NCBI GenBank assembly: GCA_903889965.1
Contig: CAISZM010000086.1
Span: 1-49,087 of the forward strand
Direction: 5' to 3'
Source of the DNA: an uncultured Elusimicrobia bacterium
GTDB taxonomy: Bacteria > Elusimicrobiota > Elusimicrobia > Elusimicrobiales > UBA9959
DNA length: 49,087 nt
The position numbers and the translations under genes are program-made. The notes under the pieces were generated by a model. That model was given only the letters and a program-made list of their open reading frames with translations. It made no database searches and was not told the origin of the DNA. Positions 41,650-49,087 of the stretch are shown piece by piece. Within the stretch, counting starts at the first letter, position 1; every line of letters starts with the position of its first letter.

Positions 41650-42495
41650 TCAGAACTTTATCCCGGCGCCTATGGACATATAACCATGCCTATTGTGGCC
41701 GTCGTCGAAGATCTGGTAGCTAAGGTTCGCCGTAACCATGCTCAGGTCCACGTAAGCCCCTAACAGGTAGGCCGAGCTGTTATCAGCGTCCTTGTACTTG
41801 GTCCCCGTGTAGCCGACGAAGGGCGTCACCATGGGATAGCCGGGCAGGTCCAGCCTGACGTTCACGCTGGACTGGGGCTTGGCGCCATAGATGAAATTAT
41901 GGCCGGTCACCGGGTTTATCAGCGGGGAGACGCCCTCTGAACCGTAAGCGTAGCCGGTATAGGAGGCCGAAAGGTTTACCATCATTATCTTGGCGCCGGC
42001 GAAGAGGGAAGCCTGAGTCTGGCCGGTTTTATCGTCGGTAGCGCTGTTTTCGTGCACGGTATACCTGAGCGAAGCGCCGACATCCAGACGGGTGACGCCC
42101 TGGCCGCCGCGGACGGCGCCGCGCGCTCCGGGGCCGGCCAGGCGGGATTTGCCGCCGGAACCGGGGGTCAGCGAGAAAGTTATATCCCCGCCGACATACT
42201 TGTTGGAATAATCGTTGACCGTGGGCGTCAGGCCGGTTTCGGCACCGAGCGTGTATTTGTCCGCCTCCCAGGCGCCGCGCACGCCGTAGGTCCGGTAGGT
42301 CTTATCCAGGGCGTCGGAGGTATAGGTGGCGAGCGAAGGTTCCACGGCTATGTTCCCGGAACCTATGACCAGATTCAGTTTGCTGCCCCGGTAGCCGTCC
42401 GGCCCGGTGGTGGCGGTAAGCCCGCCGTCGAAATAAGCGGCCGCGTTAAGGCCCAGCGCCGCCAGCATCGCAACAGCTATGATCAGTTTTTTCAT
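41650..42495 (-). CDS. Predicted outer-membrane beta-barrel protein
   Basis: 281 residues from the ATG at 42495, preferred because GGAGG lies seven bases upstream; an ATG at 42501 overlaps the previous stop. The signal peptide is KKLIIAVAMLAALGLNAAAY. The mature part alternates hydrophobic and polar residues in strand-like stretches (LNLVIGSGNIAVEPSLATYT, ASLFAGAKIMMVNLSASYTG, AYLLGAYVDLSMVTANLSYQ) and ends in Phe (MSIGAGIKF), the usual C-terminal signal for barrel assembly. No named family is recognised. It overlaps by a few bases with, or directly follows, the deoxyhypusine-synthase-family gene, so the two are co-transcribed. Confidence 0.75.
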   Translation of the reverse strand: MKKLIIAVAMLAALGLNAAAYFDGGLTATTGPDGYRGSKLNLVIGSGNIAVEPSLATYTSDALDKTYRTYGVRGAWEADKYTLGAETGLTPTVNDYSNKYVGGDITFSLTPGSGGKSRLAGPGARGAVRGGQGVTRLDVGASLRYTVHENSATDDKTGQTQASLFAGAKIMMVNLSASYTGYAYGSEGVSPLINPVTGHNFIYGAKPQSSVNVRLDLPGYPMVTPFVGYTGTKYKDADNSSAYLLGAYVDLSMVTANLSYQIFDDGHNRHGYMSIGAGIKF

Positions 42496-42497
42496 AT

Positions 42498-43586
42498 TCA
42501 TTCCTCCCCTTTTATCGCACCAGCCCCGCCGTTCCCGCCGCGCTTTTTCGCGGGTTCCCCGTTAAGTAAATCCGAGTATTTGCGCGCCTTGCGCTTCTTC
42601 CAGGCGCCCTTGTGATACGCGTAGCCGGCTATCAGCGGCATAGCCAGCGTCGCCTCGGAGAAGACCATCTGCTCGAAAGCGGTCTCCACCTTGCCCCAGG
42701 AACTGGCCTCCTTCAGCGTAGAGGAGGATAGCGCCCCGTCGCGCACGTCCGCCACTGTCACCTGCACGGCGTACTTATGCATGGGGACTTCTTCGCCGAG
42801 CACGTCGGCCGCCACCACGATATCCTGCGTGAAATTCTTCGGCACTCCTCCGCCTATCATAAAGAGGCCGGTATCCCTGGCCTCTATCTTGACCTTTGTG
42901 AGCTCCAAGAAGTCTTTGGCGGAGTCCATGGACATGTGTTTAACGGGGTTCTTCCACTGGTGAGCCGCCATGCCGAAACCGGCCGAACAGTCGGAAAAGG
43001 CGGGCACGAATATGGGCACGCGCTTCTCGTAGGCGGCCAGGACCACGGAATCCCTGTTCTTGCCGTGCCGGGAAAGATACGCCCCCATAGCTTCGATGAA
43101 TTCGCGCGAGGAGTAGGGCCTGGGATCGAGGGAATCCGCGATTTCACGGGTGGTTTCGTCGCAGATCCGCAGTTCGTCCTCGTCTATAAAGGTGTCATAG
43201 ATGCGGTCTATGTGCAGTTCGCGCAGCTCATTGTCGTCCACGCCGTGCGGCGTGCCTTTGTAATGTTTGAAGCCGAGGGCCTCGAAAAAATCCTGGTCTA
43301 CGATGATGGCGCCTGTGGAAACTACGGCGTCGACCATGTTATTGCGTATCATGTCCGCTACCACTTTCTTAAGGCCCGCGGAGAACAACGAGCCGGCCAG
43401 CGTGAGTATCACGGAGCAGTTCTTGTCGGCCAGCATCATGTCGTAGATCTTGGAAGCCCGGGAAAGGTCGCGGGCGGTGAAGGCCATGTCGCCCATAGCG
43501 TCAACGAGAGGCACCACGTTGTGCTTTGAGATGTCTATATGCTTTACGGTTTCCTTAAGGTAGTCGGATTTCTTCATCTTGACCAT
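42498..43586 (-). CDS. Deoxyhypusine synthase-family enzyme
   Basis: 362 residues. The family transfers a butylamine group from spermidine via NAD and an active-site lysine. Supporting motifs: ADMIRNNMVDAVVSTGAIIV, VPIFVPAFSDCSAGFG, LFMIGGGVPKNFTQDI and SSWGKVETAFEQMVFSEATL, where Lys299 in SWGK matches the lysine that forms the enzyme-imine in eukaryotic DHS. Bacteria have no eIF5A, and bacterial members have been linked to homospermidine or spermidine-type polyamine synthesis, so polyamine synthesis is more likely than hypusine formation. No polyamine genes are near. The Lys/Gly-rich C-terminal tail is extra. Confidence 0.88.
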   Translation of the reverse strand: MVKMKKSDYLKETVKHIDISKHNVVPLVDAMGDMAFTARDLSRASKIYDMMLADKNCSVILTLAGSLFSAGLKKVVADMIRNNMVDAVVSTGAIIVDQDFFEALGFKHYKGTPHGVDDNELRELHIDRIYDTFIDEDELRICDETTREIADSLDPRPYSSREFIEAMGAYLSRHGKNRDSVVLAAYEKRVPIFVPAFSDCSAGFGMAAHQWKNPVKHMSMDSAKDFLELTKVKIEARDTGLFMIGGGVPKNFTQDIVVAADVLGEEVPMHKYAVQVTVADVRDGALSSSTLKEASSWGKVETAFEQMVFSEATLAMPLIAGYAYHKGAWKKRKARKYSDLLNGEPAKKRGGNGGAGAIKGEE

Positions 43587-43690
43587 GGCAATACCCCCAA
43601 ACGCCTAAATCCCCGTACATATTATACGATTTTTGGCCCGGCCATAAAAAAACCGGCCCGGATCCTACCTTGAAAAGCAGGGATAAATAA

Positions 43691-43716
43691 GGATCCCCCG
43701 CGGAAGCGGGGGATCC
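43691..43716 (-). terminator. Terminator downstream of the 1203-residue gene
   Basis: A perfect 11-bp stem (43691-43701 with 43706-43716, loop GGAA) is followed on the minus strand by TTATTTATCC. Confidence 0.7.
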
Positions 43717-43741
43717 GGAGCCGTCCCCAAAAGCGCGGGCT

Positions 43742-46700
43742 TTATCGGCAGTCTTTCCCGATAAGGGGGCCGTGGGGCACCATCTCGCCGTTGTTATAAT
43801 TGGACCAGGTGTGGCTGTAGCTTATCTCGGCCGTAATTTTGGGACCGAGATCCCACCCGCCGGCAACCTTGCCTCCCAGATTATTGGAGCTGGCCGCGGT
43901 CCCCTTCCTGAGGCCGGCGAAGGATATAACCCATTTTTTATCGGACTGAACGCAGGCGACCTTAACTTCCATGTCATATTCCTGCCGCTTGATGGATTTA
44001 TCCTGGTAATAGACCTTGCCCTCGTTCGTAGTCATGGCCGTACCGCCGCCGGCACCCCCGGTGTAAGTGCTGCCGAGGGGAAGCGCCTCGCCATTGGGAT
44101 TGCCGTAATCGAGGTGATAATCGTTAACATCCACCTGAACGGGTTTATTTTCATATCGCACGCACTCGTACACGTACCCTCCGACCCAGTAGCTGTATAC
44201 ATACTTTCCCTCAGCGCACCTTTTCGCGTACATGGGTTTCCCCTGCTGGTCATAGGCCTGCATTGTGGTCCGGCCCTTTACCAGCTGTACCGAGTCTATC
44301 TGGCTGGGAGGCGGAACGGGTTTCGCCTGCGGTGCGTCCGGTTTCGGGGCAGGGGGATTTTGACCCGCGGTCGGGGCCTGGGGCGTATCGGCAACCTTGG
44401 CCAGTTTGGCCGCGCTCTTCAAATTGTCATCGAAGAGCCTTGGATAGGACTGGGGGTTTTGCATGTCCATCTTATCTTTTATCTCCCCAAGTCTTTTCTG
44501 TATCTGGCCCACGCGATCCGCGGCGATATCGGGATTCTTCAGCTCGTTCTGCAAACGGCCGACCTCGCCCTGGTATTTCTGCATCGCGTTCAGATCGGTA
44601 TTTGCGGATCCCAGAAACTGTTTGCAGGCGGCGCTGTTGCATTCGCCGCTTTGGGCGACCTGGCCGTACCTGTTCTGCGCTGCTGAAACCGGCGTGCGCA
44701 TGTCTTTCAGAAGCGAGGAGGCGGAATCGGAGGCGGCTTTAATTCCGGCCGCTCCCGTGTTGCCGCCGTTGTTGCCCGAGGCGGAGCCTGAGCCTGTATC
44801 CCCCCCGTTGTCAGCGCCGGGAACGGAGGAACAGCCCCCGCCCGAGAAGTAACAGGGATCGACAAGGGCGGTAAGCTCGGATTGTGAAAGCTTGATCTCA
44901 GCCGCTAAAGTCCCTATCATCCCCTCGATATTGGCAAAGTCGCTGGCATATCCGCCGACCGAGGATTGCAGCTTGCTGCTCCTCATGGCGCTGGTGACGA
45001 AGTTAGAGGGAGCCGGCATAGCCGTCCGCTGGCCGCTGTTTATGCCCGCATCAAAAGCGTCCCAGGCTTTGGACTCTTCCTCCGCGACCTTCGAGCTGTC
45101 GAATTTGTGGTCCTGAGCCCAAAGGGTGTCCCAATCAAGGCCGCGCAGGCCGGCCACCGTGCGCATCGGGGCGTCTTCGGCCGCGCCGTCCGATTTAGCG
45201 GGAGCTGTTGAAACTACCACGGGGGGCCTTCCCGTTATCTTGCTCAGCTTCTCGGCCACGGGGGCGTCCGAATCCTTGATCTTATTGACGGCCGGAGGCA
45301 GGGCCGAATGCTCTTCCACCATATTACCGATGGACGCATACACGGATTGCAGCTGCTGATTATAGGCCGCAACCCTGGCCGTGTGCACCGCGAGCAGTTT
45401 GGCGGCGCTGGTAAGATTCGAATTTATCGAGGGGGCGTGCCGCGCTATTATCTCTTTTATGTGATCCGTATTCGTCTGCGCGGAAGCGACCATCTCCACA
45501 TTTTTCTCGGTCTTAACCTTGAGATTTTTGCCGGCCATGTCCGATTCGATCTTTTCCACGGCGGCCGCGTATTTTTTATAGTCGAGCTGCGTGGTATTGA
45601 ACGCCCCCTGCTCCGTGCTCACTACGCCTGAATAGGAGTTCAGGGCGGTCCTGGCGCCCAGGTTCAGGTTGGCCAGGATATTTTTAACGGGGCCTCCGGC
45701 CTGCGCGTTAAGCTTTTCAAAGCTCGCGGCGATGGACACAATGTAAGGCTTTGTGGCTTCATCCGGCTGGTTGTCGGCCACTAGTGCCTCGACCGCCACT
45801 ACCCGGCCTACTACTCCGGAAATTTCCGTGTCATAATCGGCGAACGTTTTCGCCGCCGAGTCTGAATAAGCCGCAGGGGTGTTAGCGGAAGCATTACCGC
45901 CCGAGGTTCCCCCCGAAGTTCCGCCCGAATTTCCGTCCGAGCTCCCTCCCGGAGTCCCCCCCGGGGTCCCTCCCGGGGTCCCTCCCGGGGTCCCTCCCGG
46001 GGTTCCTCCCGGGATCCCGCCCGCGCCGCCCGGGGCATACAGTTTCCCGACCGGCTTTACAGCCTTGCCGCATATGCAGTTTACCTGTCCACCGGCGCCT
46101 TTGTCCTTCCCGGCGGCTTCCCAGGAATAACTCTGGGCGCCCGGGTCATAGCAAAGGTCGACCGGGGCTACCTTATGGTATTGCTGAACCATCGCCGCGC
46201 AGTTGCCGTCCGGGCAGACGGCCGGCTGCCAGCAGTAAGACGTGGGTCCCGATGCGTCCATGCCGAAAGCGTGCTTCATACTGCTGCTTATCATGTCGTT
46301 GACGGTGCCGGTGACGCCGTTCACCAGGGCGGTTATTATCATCTTGGGGATCTCGTATTTCTTGAAGAATTCCCATTCCAGCGCCTTCTGCATGCGCATT
46401 TTAGCCGCCATCTCTTCGAGCGTCTCGCCGGACTTGCTCTTATCGTTCTTGTTGGTGGAATTTGAAGGATTAGTGGTCTTGTCGGACGTGGCGCCGGCTC
46501 CCAGACCTCCGTCGCTGTTCCCCAGGTTCACGGAATCCGCGGCCGCCTTATCCAGCGAGCGTATAGCCGAGTCCCCGGAAAAATTACCCGCCGCTCTGTC
46601 GCCCTGCGAGCGGAGCTTTTCAAAAGCGCCCCTTGAAGAGCTGTGCGGGGTGGAGGCCACGCCCTTATATCCGGCGGTGGCCACCGGGCCCACCATCGAG

Positions 46701-47353
46701 TGCTCGGCCGCCTTGCCGGACGCGGACTTGGCCGCGTCTATTATCTTCCCGTCGATCATGCCCGAAGTGCGGGAGCCGCCTCCGAAGAAGGAACCCAGCC
46801 CGCTAAGGGCGGCCTGCATGCGCGGGATAGGGGTGGGAGCGCCGGCGGATTTCGCGGCTTCAGAAAAAGCGTTGCGGCCCGCGTCCTTCATGGCGTCGCG
46901 GAAACTCGTGCCGGAGGGCGCCGTTGTTACGGGGGGCATGACGGGCTGCGCCGGCTGGGAGCCGAGTATCAGCGAGGCGGGGTCCCGCGAACTAAGGGGC
47001 GTTATAACCTCGCCTGAACCGTCCGGGGAGCCCTGGCTGAGGGCGTTTATCCCCGGCTCATAAAGTCCGCCCGAAGTGGTCATGCCTTCCCTGGAGCCGA
47101 AGCCGGGGGTCAGGAGATTGTCGGTGGGCGGTTTGGAGACCACGTACTCGGCAAGCGGCACCATCACCAGGACGGCCAGTCCTATGCCTACCAAGGACAT
47201 ATCCCTGCGGGACATGGTCTTGATCTTCTCCATGATGCCGCCGGTGGCGCGCGAGAACATCGGCCCTTTACCGAAGGCGGACGCTTTTTTGAACGGCGCA
47301 CCCGCAGCTCCGGGAGAATCGTCCCTTTTTTTATCGTCGTTGTAGAAGTTCAT
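43742..47353 (-). CDS. Large membrane-anchored protein of unknown function (1203 residues)
   Basis: I do not recognise this protein. A short basic cytoplasmic segment is followed by one membrane helix (MSLVGIGLAVLVMVPLAEYV, about residues 52-71); the remaining 1,130 residues would then lie outside the inner membrane. The sequence is rich in Gly, Ser, Ala, Asn. A cysteine-containing module (about 375-435: CWQPAVCPDGNC, CYDPGAQSYSW, CICGKAVK) precedes a (GGTP)n repeat near residue 450. After it comes a helical region (500-700), a second cysteine pair group (CYFSGGGC, CNSAACKQ), and a C-terminal part with aromatic strands (YSYWVGGYVYECVRY; AEISYSHTWSNYNNGEMVPH). A good ribosome site and own terminator are present. 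A surface, secretion or pilus-associated role is conceivable, unproven. Confidence 0.75.
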   Translation of the reverse strand: MNFYNDDKKRDDSPGAAGAPFKKASAFGKGPMFSRATGGIMEKIKTMSRRDMSLVGIGLAVLVMVPLAEYVVSKPPTDNLLTPGFGSREGMTTSGGLYEPGINALSQGSPDGSGEVITPLSSRDPASLILGSQPAQPVMPPVTTAPSGTSFRDAMKDAGRNAFSEAAKSAGAPTPIPRMQAALSGLGSFFGGGSRTSGMIDGKIIDAAKSASGKAAEHSMVGPVATAGYKGVASTPHSSSRGAFEKLRSQGDRAAGNFSGDSAIRSLDKAAADSVNLGNSDGGLGAGATSDKTTNPSNSTNKNDKSKSGETLEEMAAKMRMQKALEWEFFKKYEIPKMIITALVNGVTGTVNDMISSSMKHAFGMDASGPTSYCWQPAVCPDGNCAAMVQQYHKVAPVDLCYDPGAQSYSWEAAGKDKGAGGQVNCICGKAVKPVGKLYAPGGAGGIPGGTPGGTPGGTPGGTPGGTPGGSSDGNSGGTSGGTSGGNASANTPAAYSDSAAKTFADYDTEISGVVGRVVAVEALVADNQPDEATKPYIVSIAASFEKLNAQAGGPVKNILANLNLGARTALNSYSGVVSTEQGAFNTTQLDYKKYAAAVEKIESDMAGKNLKVKTEKNVEMVASAQTNTDHIKEIIARHAPSINSNLTSAAKLLAVHTARVAAYNQQLQSVYASIGNMVEEHSALPPAVNKIKDSDAPVAEKLSKITGRPPVVVSTAPAKSDGAAEDAPMRTVAGLRGLDWDTLWAQDHKFDSSKVAEEESKAWDAFDAGINSGQRTAMPAPSNFVTSAMRSSKLQSSVGGYASDFANIEGMIGTLAAEIKLSQSELTALVDPCYFSGGGCSSVPGADNGGDTGSGSASGNNGGNTGAAGIKAASDSASSLLKDMRTPVSAAQNRYGQVAQSGECNSAACKQFLGSANTDLNAMQKYQGEVGRLQNELKNPDIAADRVGQIQKRLGEIKDKMDMQNPQSYPRLFDDNLKSAAKLAKVADTPQAPTAGQNPPAPKPDAPQAKPVPPPSQIDSVQLVKGRTTMQAYDQQGKPMYAKRCAEGKYVYSYWVGGYVYECVRYENKPVQVDVNDYHLDYGNPNGEALPLGSTYTGGAGGGTAMTTNEGKVYYQDKSIKRQEYDMEVKVACVQSDKKWVISFAGLRKGTAASSNNLGGKVAGGWDLGPKITAEISYSHTWSNYNNGEMVPHGPLIGKDCR
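45949..46020 (-). repeat. 12-base tandem repeats encoding a Gly-Gly-Thr-Pro linker
   Basis: GGGGTCCCTCCC units repeat about five to six times in a row within the 1203-residue gene, giving the protein repeat GGTP; related degenerate units (GGTS, DGNS) follow. Such tracts can vary in copy number by slippage. Confidence 0.85.
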
Positions 47354-47556
47354 AACCGCCTCCGAATCCGTAGTTTAAATTCACCGCCGCCTGTAAATGC
47401 GCCTAAAAAGACGAACGCGCGCACGTCCCCGCTTATAATCTACCTAATATGGGCTCCCGGGCCAAGTGTCATTCGCTCTATCCGCCGGTAGGCCCTACGG
47501 GCAACCCGCTTTACCTGCATATGGCGGCCGCCCGTCCCCTGCGGTGACCCCGCGCT
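47354..47556. other. 203-base gap between the two large membrane proteins
   Basis: No gene. On the minus strand it has a possible -10-like ATTATAAG (about 47433-47440) about 80 bases upstream of the 1203-residue gene; I found no matching -35. Confidence 0.25.
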
Positions 47557-49050
47557 TTATTCCTGCCCCATCTTCGCTATCGAACTTATGGCTCCCTCAA
47601 GAAAAGAAGTGAGAGGGTTGCTGAACAGGACGGAGAAACCTCCAAGGGCGACGGCGGTCATCGTGGCCATCACGAAAGTCATCAACCCGCCGAAGATCAG
47701 GAAAATAAAGAACCCGATAAGGAGCGCCATGAGCAGTATAGCCAGGATACACATGAGCCAGGAGCAGGGCTTGATCTTCATGCCGGAGTAGCTGCTACAA
47801 TCCATGGGGCTGCTGTTCTCCTGGCAGGCGGTGGCCAGCGGGGCCTGGTTGGCGTTGAAATCGTTGCAGTAGGCGATGATGCTGTCTATCTTTTTGTTCC
47901 AGCGGCTGACCGCTCCGTGGTTGCAGCATTTTGGCGGCTTACCCAGGGTTTTTGCGGTATCGTCCATTTTATTGGCGTCCTCGGACATATTGGCGCCCTC
48001 GTCCCCCTGCGCATCGGCGCAGACATCGGCCTGGTCCTGCGACCCGGTAACCCCGGACAGCAGGTCGCCCGCATACCCGGCGGCGGGAACGCCCGGGGCT
48101 TCGGTATCGGTTTGTATGACCTCCCCGTCTACCTTGTTGCCGTCGTACGTGGATCCGGTATACGCGGCCTGGTACTCGTAACCCGTAGAATTGTAAGCCG
48201 CGCCGGTCATGGCGAATGTTTCCGCCAGCTGGAACATGGGTTTTTTGTTTCCCGTTTTCAGGTTCGGGTTCGCCGCCTTTTTTGACGAGTAACCAGCGTT
48301 CTTCCAGGAGAACCCGGAAACGCGGCCCATCGCCCTGGACCTTATCTTCTGAGGGGAGCCGGGCACGGGCACTTTGCTGCCGGCCTGGCTTAAGGCGTCG
48401 CCGTACATGCCTGAGGCGGTGTCACCGACCCCGCCGGGACCGTCCATCATGGAGCCGTTAAGATAGGGCCCCGAGCCTCCGCCGCCGTCCCCGGGCCCCT
48501 CCGCCATTATACTTCCGTAGAGGCCGCCGCCTTCCGACATTTTTGACAGCAGTCCTTCCAGGTCGACGTCGCCGCCGTTCTCTCCCCGCGCGCGTTCCTC
48601 GGCGTTGACCACGCCCTTGACCCGGCCGCGTACAACCTTATCATCCTTTATTTCCGCCGGGCCGAAGTCACCACCGCCGCGCACCATCGCTATGGAAGAC
48701 GGGCCTCCGCCGGGAGGCGGCGTAGGGTTGACGCTCTTGAGGAACCTGGCCCAGAAAGAGTCCGCCTTGCTGTCCTCGGCTGATTTTTCGAGGGCGCTTT
48801 TCAGTATATCGTTGGCGTGCCCGGGATTGAACTTCGAAACAAGACCACCCAGCCCGACGCTCTTAAGAAAAGCGGCTATCGGGCGCAGTTCTACCATGCT
48901 GTTGAGAGTTTCCCCGGAAATAACGAAAGGCACGGACAAAGCGGTCACCACCAGAAGGATGGCTACATACTTACCGCGCCCGCTTAAAGCAAAAAGAAGG
49001 GCCGCAAAAATGGACCTGCGCTTGTTTCTCTCTATAAATTTGCTGCCCAT
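47557..49050 (-). CDS. Membrane protein of unknown function (497 residues)
   Basis: I do not recognise this protein. A basic N-terminus (SKFIERNKRRSIFAALLFAL) is followed by a membrane helix (YVAILLVVTALSVPFVISGE, about 28-47). The middle 300 residues are Gly/Ser/Asp-rich and largely disordered, with a cysteine-containing helical part (about 340-415: VCADAQGDEG, KCCNHGAVSRWNKK, ATACQENSSPMDC). The C-terminus has two strongly hydrophobic helices (CILAILLMALLIGFFIFLIF and GLMTFVMATMTAVALGGFSV) and a short tail. It is preceded by a strong GGAGG. It resembles the 1203-residue neighbour in layout (N-terminal anchor, Gly-rich exterior, cysteine modules), so the two may form one complex; this is inference. 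Confidence 0.72.
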   Translation of the reverse strand: MGSKFIERNKRRSIFAALLFALSGRGKYVAILLVVTALSVPFVISGETLNSMVELRPIAAFLKSVGLGGLVSKFNPGHANDILKSALEKSAEDSKADSFWARFLKSVNPTPPPGGGPSSIAMVRGGGDFGPAEIKDDKVVRGRVKGVVNAEERARGENGGDVDLEGLLSKMSEGGGLYGSIMAEGPGDGGGGSGPYLNGSMMDGPGGVGDTASGMYGDALSQAGSKVPVPGSPQKIRSRAMGRVSGFSWKNAGYSSKKAANPNLKTGNKKPMFQLAETFAMTGAAYNSTGYEYQAAYTGSTYDGNKVDGEVIQTDTEAPGVPAAGYAGDLLSGVTGSQDQADVCADAQGDEGANMSEDANKMDDTAKTLGKPPKCCNHGAVSRWNKKIDSIIAYCNDFNANQAPLATACQENSSPMDCSSYSGMKIKPCSWLMCILAILLMALLIGFFIFLIFGGLMTFVMATMTAVALGGFSVLFSNPLTSFLEGAISSIAKMGQE

Positions 49051-49087
49051 ATAACCTCCACAACCCGCCGCGCCCCGCCTTAATACC

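Noticed and set aside
42498-43586. True hypusine-forming enzyme
   Set aside because: Bacteria lack eIF5A, and no such gene is visible, so only the family name is used.
45949-46020. CRISPR-like array
   Set aside because: The repeats are 12 bases long, have no spacers and are in frame in a coding gene.
47354-47556. Possible riboswitch or tRNA in the gap
   Set aside because: Short stems such as CGGG/CCCG are present, but no conserved riboswitch core, T-arm or anticodon arm could be fitted.

Overview
The window looks like a chromosome segment of an uncultured, GC-rich, diderm bacterium. It encodes an LptE-like lipoprotein, a predicted outer-membrane barrel, type IV pilus motor genes and full-length housekeeping genes (leuS, gltX, dnaX, recR, recN, holA, rpsT). 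The gene set, the large alanine- and glycine-rich membrane-anchored proteins and the pilus genes would suit an Elusimicrobiota-like lineage. That placement is inference from general appearance, not from a marker-gene comparison.

Region 1 (1-11,000, all minus strand) is a bacterial microcompartment (BMC) locus. In transcription order it reads: PLP aminotransferase, PduS-like flavo/Fe-S protein, PduT-like Fe-S shell trimer, triosephosphate isomerase, PduL phosphotransacylase, BMC-H, BMC-P, CoA-acylating aldehyde dehydrogenase, BMC-T, RpiB-like isomerase, BMC-P, BMC-P, deoxyribose-phosphate aldolase (DERA) with an encapsulation-peptide-like N-terminus, BMC-H, a small EutQ/EutT-N-like protein, and the start of a GH84 glycosidase that leaves the window. 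There is no B12-dependent or glycyl-radical signature enzyme and no alcohol dehydrogenase. DERA plus RpiB is the signature described for 'sugar phosphate utilisation' (SPU) BMCs. The proposed flow is: deoxyribose-5-phosphate gives acetaldehyde plus glyceraldehyde-3-phosphate; acetaldehyde goes to acetyl-CoA and then acetyl-phosphate inside the shell; the triose goes to glycolysis through TpiA; and NADH electrons leave through PduS and the PduT cluster instead of ethanol formation. GC-rich hairpins occupy five of the larger gaps in this operon.

Region 2 (11,000-26,260) is mixed. It holds a secreted HExxH protein divergent from a YtxH-like protein, a sodium:solute symporter, a MazG-like hydrolase, thyX, a periplasmic adaptor overlapping a chlorite-dismutase-family protein, glgC, and a coupled run ybeY - Hsp20-like - leuS - lptE - holA. 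Convergent rpsT, a short uvrC and a minimal alkyltransferase-domain protein follow.

Region 3 (26,270-41,550, minus) holds pilC-pilT-pilB, a GYF-domain membrane protein, gltX, recN, nadK, comEC, and dnaX-recR. Region 4 (41,650-49,050, minus) holds an outer-membrane barrel protein, a deoxyhypusine-synthase-family enzyme and two large unrecognised membrane-anchored proteins.

A non-coding repeat occurs twice, upstream of rpsT/uvrC and between recR and comEC. The two copies share a core, but their closing helices differ in sequence while staying base-paired, so it is a structured element. No rRNA, tRNA, CRISPR array or transposase gene was seen.
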